Shown here: positions 24,796 through 33,044 of the stretch, piece by piece
Position numbering within the stretch: position 1 is the first letter of the stretch
How the letters are laid out: each line of letters starts with the position of its first letter
Source of the DNA: Tabrizicola sp.
GTDB lineage: Bacteria > Pseudomonadota > Alphaproteobacteria > Rhodobacterales > Rhodobacteraceae
Reading direction: 5' to 3'
Assembly: GCF_030373185.1 (NCBI RefSeq)
Contig: NZ_JAUCZH010000003.1
Location: forward strand, 1-64,000
DNA: 64,000 nucleotides
Translations under genes and position numbers: made by a program
The notes under the pieces: model-generated
Told to the model about the DNA's origin: nothing
Database searches by the model: none
What the model saw: only the letters and a program-made list of their open reading frames with translations

Positions 24796-25747
24796 CCCGA
24801 CCTCTGCCGATTTTCTGAGGACCGGACGCCGGGTGATCCAGCGTGAGGCGGGGGCGCTGGAGGCGCTTTCCGAGGCGATTGGTGAAAGCTTTTCCGCTGC
24901 GGCGGCGCTGCTGATGGCGGCCAGGGGGCGGGTGATCGTCTCTGGCATGGGGAAATCCGGGCATATCGCGCGCAAGATCGCCGCGACCTTCGCCAGCACC
25001 GGAACGCCGGCGCATTTCGTCCACCCGGCAGAAGCCAGCCATGGCGATCTGGGCATGGTGGCCGAAGGCGATGTGCTGCTGGTGTTGTCAAACTCGGGCG
25101 AGACGCCGGAACTGGCTGATATCGTCGCCCATTCGCGCCGCTTTGGCATATCTCTTATCGGGGTGGCCGGGCGGGCCGGGTCAACCCTGTTGCGGCAGGC
25201 GGATGTTGCGATCCTGCTGCCAGAGGTGCCAGAGGCGTGCGAAACGGGGATCGTCCCCACGACATCCACCACGATGACGCTGGCCCTTGGCGATGCCTTG
25301 GCAATTGCATTGATGGAACATCGCGCCTTCACGCCCGACCATTTCCGCATGTTCCACCCCGGCGGCAAGCTGGGCGCGCGGCTGTTGCGGGTGCGTGATC
25401 TGATGCACGATAACCCCCCCCTCGTGCCGGAAGACCTGGGCATGGGCGAGGCCCTTCTGGCCATCACGCGCAGCGGTTTCGGCGTGGTGGGCGTGACCGA
25501 TGCCGAAGGGCGGCTGGCGGGGATCATCACCGATGGCGACCTCAGGCGGCATCTGGATGGGCTGATGTCTCATACCGCAGGCGAGGTGATGACGCGAAAC
25601 CCGCGGACGATTGGCACCGACGTTCTGGCGGGGGAAGCGCTGGCGGTGATGAATGATCGCAAGATCACCTGCCTTCTGATCACCGAAGACAGCACCGCGA
25701 TCGGCATTCTGCATGTGCATGACTGTCTTCGCGCAGGCGTGGTATGA
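24770..25747 (+). CDS. kdsD: D-arabinose 5-phosphate isomerase (KpsF/GutQ family)
   Basis: A 325-aa protein with an N-terminal SIS domain (VIVSGMGKSGHIARKIAATF, LVLSNSGETPELADIV) and a C-terminal CBS pair (VRDLMHDNPPLVP, GIITDGDLRRHL). It interconverts ribulose-5-P and arabinose-5-P, the first step of Kdo synthesis. Start is ATG 24770 or ATG 24776; both overlap the exonuclease gene. It heads the conserved block kdsD-lptC-lptA-lptB, and kdsB lies further on at 35222. Confidence 0.92.
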   Translation: MRMTSTFTDPTSADFLRTGRRVIQREAGALEALSEAIGESFSAAAALLMAARGRVIVSGMGKSGHIARKIAATFASTGTPAHFVHPAEASHGDLGMVAEGDVLLVLSNSGETPELADIVAHSRRFGISLIGVAGRAGSTLLRQADVAILLPEVPEACETGIVPTTSTTMTLALGDALAIALMEHRAFTPDHFRMFHPGGKLGARLLRVRDLMHDNPPLVPEDLGMGEALLAITRSGFGVVGVTDAEGRLAGIITDGDLRRHLDGLMSHTAGEVMTRNPRTIGTDVLAGEALAVMNDRKITCLLITEDSTAIGILHVHDCLRAGVV

Positions 25748-26352
25748 TCATGGCTCGGGCTGATGCGCATACACGGCTGGTAAACTGGCTGAAGGTTGCC
25801 CTGCCCTTGATTGCGCTGGTCCTGCTTGCGACGCTGTTCTTGCTGGCCGACCGGATCGACCCCGAAGATGCGCTTCCCTATGCCGAGGTTGATGTGGAGG
25901 CCCGGGCGCGCGAACCCCGGATGACCGCGCCGACCTATGCGGGAACAACTTCTGACGGGGCGGCACTGACCCTTGCGGCCGATGAGGCGCGGCCTGCGGC
26001 CGAAGGCACCGCTGCAAAGGCGCAGGGTCTGCGCCTGCAACTGGACACGCCTGACGGCAGCCGGACGGAATTGCTGGCACCCTCTGCGGTAATGGATCAG
26101 ACCCAGCGCGAGATCGTGCTATCCGGCGGCGTAATCGTCACCACCTCGTCCGGCTATCGTCTGGAGACCGCAGAGGTCGCGGCAAAGCTGGACCGGTCTG
26201 GGCTGGAAAGCCGCGCTTCGGTATCGGCCACAGGGCCGGGCGGAGAGATCGAGGCAGGCAGCATGTCCCTTGGTCAGGACAACCAGACTGCGGGGGCCTA
26301 TGTTCTGGTTTTCAAGGATGGGGTCCGGCTGATATACCGTCCGGGCGGCTAG
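25744..26352 (+). CDS. lptC: LPS export protein LptC
   Basis: A 202-aa bitopic inner-membrane protein: one N-terminal membrane helix (LKVALPLIALVLLATLFLLA) and a periplasmic beta-jellyroll. It passes LPS from the LptBFG extractor to the LptA bridge. Sequence conservation is low in this family, but the helix, the length and the position between kdsD (4-nt overlap) and lptA support it strongly. A second ATG at 25750 is also possible. Confidence 0.85.
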   Translation: MIMARADAHTRLVNWLKVALPLIALVLLATLFLLADRIDPEDALPYAEVDVEARAREPRMTAPTYAGTTSDGAALTLAADEARPAAEGTAAKAQGLRLQLDTPDGSRTELLAPSAVMDQTQREIVLSGGVIVTTSSGYRLETAEVAAKLDRSGLESRASVSATGPGGEIEAGSMSLGQDNQTAGAYVLVFKDGVRLIYRPGG

Positions 26353-26371
26353 ACGCCGAGAGGTTCAACGA

Positions 26372-26866
26372 ATGGCATTCAAGTTTTGGTCTTTTGGTGT
26401 TGCGGCGACGCTCATCTGCGTTGCGGCTGCGGGCTTTGCGCAAGAGGCAAAGATCGCATTTGGCGATCTTGATCAGGACACGACCCTTCCCGTCGAAGTG
26501 CAGGCTGACCAGCTGACGGTGAACAATGCCGATGGCATGGCGGTGTTCAGCGGCAATGTCCGGGTGGTTCAGGGCGAGATGGTGATGGCCGCCGCAGAAG
26601 TACAGGTGAAATACGCGGCCGACGAAAAGTCGATCGACCAGCTTGTTGCCTCGGGCGGGGTGACGATCACAAATCTGGGTGATGCGGCAGAGGCAAGGGA
26701 AGCGGTCTATACCATCGACAGCGGCGTGATCGTGCTGACCGGCGATGTCCTGCTGACGCAAGGCCCCTCGGCAATGGCCGGTCAAAAGCTGACGATCAAC
26801 CTGAAGACCGGAAGTGGCGTGATGGAAGGCCGGGTCAGCACTGTCTTCGTGCCGGGCGGCAACTGA
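26372..26866 (+). CDS. lptA: LPS transport periplasmic bridge protein LptA
   Basis: A 164-aa OstA-like protein with signal peptide (FGVAATLICVAAAGFAQEA) and the family pattern of short beta strands (VEVQADQLTVNNADGMAVFSGN; VQGEMVMAAAEVQVKY). It forms the periplasmic beta-jellyroll bridge for LPS. It lies 19 nt after lptC, and its stop overlaps the lptB start by one base (TGATG). Confidence 0.9.
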   Translation: MAFKFWSFGVAATLICVAAAGFAQEAKIAFGDLDQDTTLPVEVQADQLTVNNADGMAVFSGNVRVVQGEMVMAAAEVQVKYAADEKSIDQLVASGGVTITNLGDAAEAREAVYTIDSGVIVLTGDVLLTQGPSAMAGQKLTINLKTGSGVMEGRVSTVFVPGGN

Positions 26867-27627
26867 TGGCCATGAAACCGGAACTCACGATCACCGAAGG
26901 GGCGGGCGGGCTTCAGGTCCGGTCGTTACGCAAGAGCTACAAGAAGCGGCCGGTCATCCGCGATGTCAGCCTTGATCTGCGTCGGGGCGAGGTGGTGGCA
27001 CTTCTGGGGCCGAACGGATCGGGCAAGACGACCTGCTTTTATGCCATCGCGGGCCTGATCTCGCCGGAAGGCGGGCAGGTGTTGATCGATGGCAAGGACG
27101 TGACCGCCCTGCCGATGTATCGCCGGGCGCGGATGGGAATTGGCTATCTGCCGCAAGAGGTGTCAATTTTCCGAGGACTCAGCGTCGAAGACAACATCCT
27201 TGCCGTGCTGGAGATCGCGGTCGATGACCCGCACAAGCGGCGCGAGAGGCTGGAAGAATTGCTGTCGGAGTTCTCGATCACCCATCTGCGACGCACACCC
27301 GCCATGGCGCTTTCAGGTGGGGAACGGCGGCGGGTGGAGATTGCGCGCTGTCTGGCGGCCGACCCGAAATATCTGCTGCTGGACGAACCCTTTGCCGGGG
27401 TCGACCCGATTGCCGTGGGCGAAATCCGCCATCTGGTCCATGATCTGAAAAGCCGCGGGATCGGTGTTCTGATCACCGACCACAACGTGCGCGAGACGCT
27501 GGAAATCGTGGATCGCGCCTATATCCTGCATGATGGCAAGGTGCTGATGTCGGGAACCACGGACGAGGTTGTCCGGGATGAAACCGTTCGCCGCGTCTAC
27601 CTTGGCGAAAACTTCCGGATCATCTGA
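26866..27627 (+). CDS. lptB: LPS export ABC ATPase LptB
   Basis: A 253-aa ABC ATPase: Walker A GPNGSGKTT, signature LSGGERRR, Walker B LLLDEPFAGVDP, switch ITDHNVRETL. The sequence around FRGLSVEDNILAVLE is characteristic of LptB. It powers LPS extraction with LptF/LptG, which are not in the window. Coupled to lptA by TGATG. Confidence 0.96.
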   Translation: MAMKPELTITEGAGGLQVRSLRKSYKKRPVIRDVSLDLRRGEVVALLGPNGSGKTTCFYAIAGLISPEGGQVLIDGKDVTALPMYRRARMGIGYLPQEVSIFRGLSVEDNILAVLEIAVDDPHKRRERLEELLSEFSITHLRRTPAMALSGGERRRVEIARCLAADPKYLLLDEPFAGVDPIAVGEIRHLVHDLKSRGIGVLITDHNVRETLEIVDRAYILHDGKVLMSGTTDEVVRDETVRRVYLGENFRII

Positions 27628-27851
27628 CACATCTTCCCGCGCGGACCCATCGATTCGGTTGACAAGGGGCCATGGGCTGACGCCAAATACCCATGATGCG
27701 TGCGTTTGATGCCCTTGCCATGTTCCGGTTCGCCGCGGTGACCCCAGCCGGCAATCCCCTTCTGACGCAACGTTTTTTCCGTTCCAGACTGGAAGACCCG
27801 GACGGCCCGGGATGACCCGGCCCAACCGGCTGCATGAGAAAAGGAGAGGCC
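27628..27851 (+). promoter_or_regulatory. lptB-hpf intergenic region with a perfect -35-like TTGACA
   Basis: This 224-bp gap occupies the place where rpoN sits in many proteobacteria; no rpoN remnant is visible. TTGACA is present at 27659-27664, but at 17-nt spacing no good -10 follows (AAATAC lies at 20 nt), so the promoter is only tentative. A T-run (GTTTTTTCC) near 27772 has no strong preceding hairpin. AAGGAGAGG before 27852 is the hpf ribosome site. Confidence 0.35.
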
Positions 27852-28427
27852 ATGCGCTATCAGATCAGTGGAAAACAGATCGACGTCGGTGAGGCCCTTC
27901 AGACGCATGTAAAGGCGGAAATGGGCGAGGTGGTTGAGAAATATGCCCAACGACCAACAGAATGCATCGTGGTTTTTTCCAAGGTTGCGCATGAGTATGT
28001 CTGTGAAGCGGTGATTCATCTTTCCACCGGCCTGACAGCGCAGGCCAAGGGCCATGCGACCGAGATTTACGCCGCCTTCGAAAGCTGCCGCGAAAAAATG
28101 GACAAGCAGTTGCGCCGCTACAAGCGCCGCATCCGCAACCATCACAACCACCGTGCAACCCCGGTTGAATTCGGCGGGGCGGCCTCGTATATCCTCGCCT
28201 CGTCCGAGGATGCCGAGGATGTGGAGCCCGAAACGCTTCAGCCCATCGTGATCGCCGAGATGGAGACGAAGATTCCTTCGATCACCGTCGGCGAAGCCGT
28301 GATGCAGCTGGAACTGGCCGGGCAACGCATGCTGGTGTTCCGAAACGAAGGTCATGGGGGCGTGAACGTGGTGTATCGTCGGGAAGACGGCAACATCGGC
28401 TGGATCGACCCGCGCAACAGCAAGTAA
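27852..28427 (+). CDS. hpf: Ribosome hibernation-promoting factor, long form
   Basis: A 191-aa protein with an N-terminal RaiA/YfiA domain (YQISGKQIDVGEALQTHVKAE) and a C-terminal dimerisation domain (SITVGEAVMQLELAGQRMLVFRN, GVNVVYRREDGNIGWIDP). The long form dimerises 70S ribosomes into 100S in starvation. ATG at 27852 is chosen for its AAGGAGAGG site; an upstream in-frame ATG at 27834 precedes that site. It is followed by ptsN, as is common next to lptB. Confidence 0.94.
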   Translation: MRYQISGKQIDVGEALQTHVKAEMGEVVEKYAQRPTECIVVFSKVAHEYVCEAVIHLSTGLTAQAKGHATEIYAAFESCREKMDKQLRRYKRRIRNHHNHRATPVEFGGAASYILASSEDAEDVEPETLQPIVIAEMETKIPSITVGEAVMQLELAGQRMLVFRNEGHGGVNVVYRREDGNIGWIDPRNSK

Positions 28428-28463
28428 CAGACGCCATCTTCGGCGCGGGATCATCGCCCAGTC

Positions 28464-28928
28464 ATGGAACTTTCCAAGCTACTTACGCCAGGGGCCGTTC
28501 GGGTTGTCGGGCAGTTCACCTCCAAGAAGCGCCTTTTTCAGGAGCTGGGCGAAATCGCCGCGCAGGCTTACGGGCTTAGCGCGGCGGTGGCGATCGATGG
28601 CCTGCAAGAGCGTGAGACGCTGGGGCCAACCGGCGTGGGGCATGGCGTGGCCCTGCCCCATGCGCGGCTGGAAGACCTTAAAGGCATCGTAGGGGTGTTC
28701 CTGCGGCTGGAAAAGCCGCTGGATTATGACAGCGTCGACCGGCAGCCGGTGGATCTGGTGTTCGGTCTGTTCGCCCCGAAGGATTCCGGGGTCGATCATC
28801 TGAAGGCGCTGGCTCTGGTCAGCCGCACGATGCGTGATGCGGGTGTGGTGGCAAAGCTGCGGGCCAATTCCGATCCGGCGAAACTCCACGCGATCCTGAC
28901 CGAAAGCCGTGCGCCACAGGCAGCCTAA
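28464..28928 (+). CDS. ptsN: Nitrogen-PTS EIIA component PtsN
   Basis: A 154-aa EIIA-Ntr/fructose-type domain. The phosphorylated His is in GVGHGVALPHARLEDLKG. The N-terminus (ELSKLLTPGAVRVVGQFTSKKR) fits the family. It receives phosphate from NPr and regulates potassium, nitrogen and envelope functions by binding targets. It lies 36 nt after hpf on the same strand and is convergent with the sulfotransferase gene (4-nt tail overlap). Family membership is secure; local targets are unknown. Confidence 0.92.
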   Translation: MELSKLLTPGAVRVVGQFTSKKRLFQELGEIAAQAYGLSAAVAIDGLQERETLGPTGVGHGVALPHARLEDLKGIVGVFLRLEKPLDYDSVDRQPVDLVFGLFAPKDSGVDHLKALALVSRTMRDAGVVAKLRANSDPAKLHAILTESRAPQAA

Positions 28929-30322
28929 GGCCGCCAGCAGCCAAAGCCGAAACCTGTGTAATCGCGAGCATAAGCCTCGGCCGCGGCGGTCTCCAGCCTG
29001 TCATCATGAATCGCAGCAAGCGCCTGGGCCGCAGCATCATCAGCCGGGACAGGCGACGCAGGAAGCCCGATTTCCGCTGCAAGAAAGCCAAGGCCTTCGC
29101 CCAGCCGGTCTTCCCGGATCACCAGATCAAGAGGCCGGAACGTTGCGAAACCCTGCACGATTGCAGTCTGGGTCGCCCAGCTTGGGTTGACCCGCTGCCC
29201 GGTCTGGCCCGCCGTGGCCAATTGGGCATAGCGCAGAAAGATCAGGAACGCCGCGCGTTCCGATGCGGCATCGGGGAAAGGCTGACCTGGTTCCGGCAAC
29301 TCGGCCTTGTAGGCGCGGATCAGGATGCGGCGATGGTCGGCAAGTTGACCGGACACGATCCTTTCCCGAAAAGCCACATGGGCGCGCAACAGCGGATGGC
29401 GGATCACGGTAAAGCTGCGATGCCCCGGATGGTCACGCATCCACTGGCGCAAGGACTTCTGCCCGAACTCATCGACCAGCCCACCATGGCCGGCAAGCCA
29501 GTTGCAGATTCCCGTATCGGGGGCTGAACGGACAGGAAAGAACAGTATCGGCGCATCCCGGGTAGCGACGACATTCGGGATCGCGGCAGGTCGGCGCGGC
29601 TCAAAGTTCGGCGGGCGGGACAGGGCGAACAGATCAATCCGCTGCAACGCGACAGCCAGCGCCTCGGGATTTTCCAGCTTTGCTTCGATGGGTTCGGGAT
29701 TTTGCTTCTTAAGCGTATCGTCCACCGCCTTCAGCCGCCCCTCAACCCCAAGAAAGGCAGCAAGACCGTTCAGAACCTCGACCGAGGAAAGGTCTTCATA
29801 ATCCAGGTAGAAGGCCGTCTGGCCTGTGGTCTGTAGCCGGTTTAGAAGCTGAAGCTGAAACCCTTGCAGCGTTGCAAGATGTCTTTGAAATTCGTCCGCA
29901 TCAAAACGGGCCTTGGCGGATTTCAGCCCTTTTGCATCGGTCAGCTTCCACTGGCCGGTCGCGCCGGCGATCTTCCAGCTTACATAGCTTTCCAGCGGGT
30001 TGCGGGTCAGGATGATCTTGGCGCAGCCCGGATCATCCATGACCAGATCAAGCACCCGCGGATCGTGGTCGTGAAAGAAGCGAAACCCCGAAAGACCCAC
30101 GGTCTCGGACCGCAACCTGCGCAGCATCCGCTTCGGATTGGCTTCACGCTCGTCAATCGAGATGCCGAACAATTCCAACTGGTCTTTCCGGCCGATGAAG
30201 TGCGGGTTGAACACCTCGCCATGGCTGGTAACGCCGGCAAGCGCATTCAGGTTGGACTCAAGGAAGTTGGATCCGGTGCGCATCTCGGCGAAAAGAACGA
30301 AGCTGTGGAAAGAGCCTGCCAC
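28925..30322 (-). CDS. Sulfotransferase, apparently two modules
   Basis: A 465-aa protein read from GTG at 30322, just past the upstream stop. The frame is open to an ATG at 30397, but that would overlap the previous gene by 71 nt. The N-terminal half has a PAPS-binding loop (FVLFAEMRTGSNFLESNLN) and the 3'-phosphate motif (KIILTRNPLESYVSWKIA), like NodH-type sulfotransferases. The C-terminal half again resembles a carbohydrate sulfotransferase, with FFPV and SFTVIRHPLLRAHVAFRERI. It would sulfate a glycan made by the three upstream glycosyltransferases. cysQ nearby would remove the PAP by-product. The double-module reading is inference. Confidence 0.75.
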   Translation of the reverse strand: MAGSFHSFVLFAEMRTGSNFLESNLNALAGVTSHGEVFNPHFIGRKDQLELFGISIDEREANPKRMLRRLRSETVGLSGFRFFHDHDPRVLDLVMDDPGCAKIILTRNPLESYVSWKIAGATGQWKLTDAKGLKSAKARFDADEFQRHLATLQGFQLQLLNRLQTTGQTAFYLDYEDLSSVEVLNGLAAFLGVEGRLKAVDDTLKKQNPEPIEAKLENPEALAVALQRIDLFALSRPPNFEPRRPAAIPNVVATRDAPILFFPVRSAPDTGICNWLAGHGGLVDEFGQKSLRQWMRDHPGHRSFTVIRHPLLRAHVAFRERIVSGQLADHRRILIRAYKAELPEPGQPFPDAASERAAFLIFLRYAQLATAGQTGQRVNPSWATQTAIVQGFATFRPLDLVIREDRLGEGLGFLAAEIGLPASPVPADDAAAQALAAIHDDRLETAAAEAYARDYTGFGFGCWRP

Positions 30323-30326
30323 CCGA

Positions 30327-32024
30327 TCACCGCGCCAACTGCGGACGGACCATGCCCCGCCCGATCCGATCCATCTCGATGACTGCCGGGAATTCACCCA
30401 TCAGCACCGGCTGCATCCCCTGATTGCGCAGTTCTTGCAGGAAGCCGCCGAAACCGGACAGATCCACCATGCGCGGCAATTCCGTCATCCGGTGCGGCGC
30501 CCGGGGGTTCAGATCGTCAACGATCTGGTGCAGATGTTCCACCGGATCCTCGACAAAGTCAGCCAGCGTCCAGACGCGGGTACGGGCCTTGGTTTCGGGG
30601 CCTTGCAGCAGGGCAATGAAATCCGCCTCGATCTTCTGAAGCCGCGCCGCCTCGGCCCGGATCTCGGGAACGCTGCGACCCGAACGCCAAAGCGGAATCG
30701 CAAAGGCACCCGACACGATCGCGATGCTGGCGTTCGGGTCGCCTGCAAGAAACGGTGCTATATCCTGGACATCGCCGGGACCGAACTGAAAGCACTGCCG
30801 TTCGCCGCGTGTGTTCCAGATCAGGCTGGTCAGGAAGCTGCGCGGGTTATAGTCGCGCAGGCTGGCACTGTCAGACAATCCACCCTTGAACACCGGTTCG
30901 CCGCCCGAAAACTGCGCACGGTCCGGGGCAAACAGATGGCCATGCACCCGGGCCTCGGCAACTCGGGCCAGCCAAGGGTGAAAATCGCTGAAAAGGTCGT
31001 CAAGGCCTTCAAAAACCCCATAGGGCGCCGCGGCGCGATTGGCGCCGCGCGCCTTCGAGGGAAACCGGCTTTGCATGTAAAGCCCCGGGCGGCCTCGGGT
31101 GCGGCGTTCCACGGCCTTGGCGAACAGGCGGTCAATCTTGCCCGGGTTGGGTTCCGGCCGACTGGCGGTCTCAGTCGCAGGCGCAAGGTAGGTGTCGTAA
31201 AGCTGGTCCGCCTGCGGCCAGATCTTGCGGGCGACGAATGCTTCCGTCCGACGCAACAGATGCATGTGATCGTCATAAAAGACGTAGGGACGGCCCTGAA
31301 AATCGAACTTCGACAGGGTCAGTGACCGGCTTTCGACACGGGTCGACAACTGACGGACAATCGTCTGAAAATAGCTTTCATCCGGAATCCAGACCCTGCG
31401 GAAATAGCGGTCATGCCGCGCGCGGTCCGGGTGATGCAGGATCGCCTGCAAAGTGGGGCGGGTCAGGCACCACCACTGGCTGCCAAGATGCGGCACAATG
31501 CCTTCGGGGATACGGCGCTGAAATCCCAGACGGCGTTGCAGGCGAACATAGCGATCAAAGAACTGACGCTGCTTCTTCCACGAAAAGGGAAAGCGCAGCG
31601 TGAAACGTTCTTTGTTCAGTCCGCCGACGGTCCAGCCGACATCGGCCGTTGTGACGCTTTCGATGAAATCAGTGTGCGGATGGGCGGCAAGATGGGCCTC
31701 CAATTCCGCTACTGGGCGGATGGGCAGGCACGACCCGGAGGCAAGGTAGACATGCCCCGCCTGTGGAAAGTCCTGCAACATGCGGGTGGCGGCTTCGATC
31801 GTCGCCTGAACCAGGCTGAAGGTTCCCCATTCACAGGCAATGCGGCGGGAAAACCGCACGTCCGGCAGATCGGCCAGAGCGGCGGCAAAGTTGGCCCGAT
31901 CCGCTTCGGCAACCCGGCGGTCAAGGTGGATCACCACCGGGCAGCCAGCCTGCGCCCAATGCCGGGCAACCTGGGCTGCGCGGTGCAGCGAGGCATGGCA
32001 AAGCATCACGACGCCAACGGTCAC
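30327..32024 (-). CDS. GT14-like beta-1,6-N-acetylglucosaminyltransferase with DUF5928 C-terminus
   Basis: A 565-aa protein. The first ~270 residues match the core-2/I-branching glycosyltransferase pattern: MTVGVVMLCHASLHRAAQVA, HVYLASGSCLPIRPV, GSQWWCLTRPTLQAIL, and WIPDESYFQTIV with the catalytic-region Glu. The remaining ~290 residues correspond to the DUF5928 region found in Rhodobacterales proteins (HGHLFAPDRAQFSGGEPVFKG). It probably makes a branching GlcNAc-type linkage on a surface glycan. It overlaps the upstream glycosyltransferase gene by 4 nt. The acceptor is unknown. Confidence 0.82.
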   Translation of the reverse strand: MTVGVVMLCHASLHRAAQVARHWAQAGCPVVIHLDRRVAEADRANFAAALADLPDVRFSRRIACEWGTFSLVQATIEAATRMLQDFPQAGHVYLASGSCLPIRPVAELEAHLAAHPHTDFIESVTTADVGWTVGGLNKERFTLRFPFSWKKQRQFFDRYVRLQRRLGFQRRIPEGIVPHLGSQWWCLTRPTLQAILHHPDRARHDRYFRRVWIPDESYFQTIVRQLSTRVESRSLTLSKFDFQGRPYVFYDDHMHLLRRTEAFVARKIWPQADQLYDTYLAPATETASRPEPNPGKIDRLFAKAVERRTRGRPGLYMQSRFPSKARGANRAAAPYGVFEGLDDLFSDFHPWLARVAEARVHGHLFAPDRAQFSGGEPVFKGGLSDSASLRDYNPRSFLTSLIWNTRGERQCFQFGPGDVQDIAPFLAGDPNASIAIVSGAFAIPLWRSGRSVPEIRAEAARLQKIEADFIALLQGPETKARTRVWTLADFVEDPVEHLHQIVDDLNPRAPHRMTELPRMVDLSGFGGFLQELRNQGMQPVLMGEFPAVIEMDRIGRGMVRPQLAR

Positions 32025-33031
32025 GCCCAGTTTCCCTTCGACATCAGACCCAGAATCTCAAGCTGGCGCCAATTGATGTATTTCTCGCTCCAATTGCACC
32101 ACAAATCGCGTTCACGCGCGATTCCTTCGCGATAGGCGCGATACTCGTGACTTTCAGCATAGTGCTGGCCGCGCCGGAGTTCTTCTTCTGCCTTGGCAGC
32201 GAATGTGTCCAGAAACTTGGCGTGCAGAAGACAGCCGGAAGGTTTTTCGCCGCCACCGCTTTCATAGGTCAGGTTCAGCCCCCGCGGCAGCATCATGTGT
32301 GTTGAACTGACATAGGCATAGCCCGGATCCCATTTGACCAGCGGGATCTTGTTCATCGCCGGCGCCTTCTTCGGGGCATCGGCAAAGAAGACCCGGGCGC
32401 GGGGGCCACCTTGGATCCAGAGGTTCAGATAGGGCCAGTTGCGCTTTATGGTGTAGTTGCCGCTGTCGAAATACTGGGCAATCTCGAACGGGTTCTGGCC
32501 CTCTCGGTAGGGCTGCTCATGCATCGCGCCTTTTGGATACATGTCCAGAAGCATTGCCGCAAAAGCACGCGATCCGGCGCTGTCCAGCCAGTCGGTCAAG
32601 GCACGCAGGGGGCGCGTTTCGCAGAACGGATAGACCAGAAATTCATCTACATCGACGGTAAGACACCAGTTGCCGGTGCCATGCCGACGCAGAAGATGCA
32701 TCAGCCAGTCCATGCCAAAGCGCGACTGCTTGTAGCCGGCGCCTGTGGTCCAGAGCGATACGTCCTTCTGTTCGGCCAGATATTCGCGGGTGCCGTCATC
32801 TGAACCGTTGTCGACGATCAGGAAGTGATCGACCCCAAGCTTGCGATAATAGTCCAGAAAGAAGGGCAGCCGCACCCTTTCGTTGCGCATCGCGGAAAAC
32901 AGCAGGATCGGCTGCGCGCGCAGACCAACCATGCGATTGGCAATCTGGCTCAATTGACGGCGGCGGCGAAAGGCGCGCAGCAACAGCCGCTTGCGCTGCA
33001 AGCGCAGTCGATAGACCGAGATCAGCCCCAT
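32021..33031 (-). CDS. Glycosyltransferase family 2/92-like protein, paralogue B
   Basis: A 336-aa predicted cytoplasmic glycosyltransferase. GT-A features: AMRNERVRLPFFLDYYRKLGV, DHFLIVDNGSDDGT and the metal-binding triad WCLTVDVDEFLVYP. A basic N-terminus (YRLRLQRKRLLLRAFRRRRQL) may attach to membrane lipids. The ATG at 33031 follows the previous stop by 13 nt; an upstream start at 33061 would overlap that gene. It is clearly paralogous to the next gene upstream, sharing blocks such as RFGMDWL, GNW/GHWCLT and the FFADAPKKAP/FFADSPRKAP region. Confidence 0.82.
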   Translation of the reverse strand: MGLISVYRLRLQRKRLLLRAFRRRRQLSQIANRMVGLRAQPILLFSAMRNERVRLPFFLDYYRKLGVDHFLIVDNGSDDGTREYLAEQKDVSLWTTGAGYKQSRFGMDWLMHLLRRHGTGNWCLTVDVDEFLVYPFCETRPLRALTDWLDSAGSRAFAAMLLDMYPKGAMHEQPYREGQNPFEIAQYFDSGNYTIKRNWPYLNLWIQGGPRARVFFADAPKKAPAMNKIPLVKWDPGYAYVSSTHMMLPRGLNLTYESGGGEKPSGCLLHAKFLDTFAAKAEEELRRGQHYAESHEYRAYREGIARERDLWCNWSEKYINWRQLEILGLMSKGNWA

Positions 33032-33044
33032 GGAGCCCACCCCG

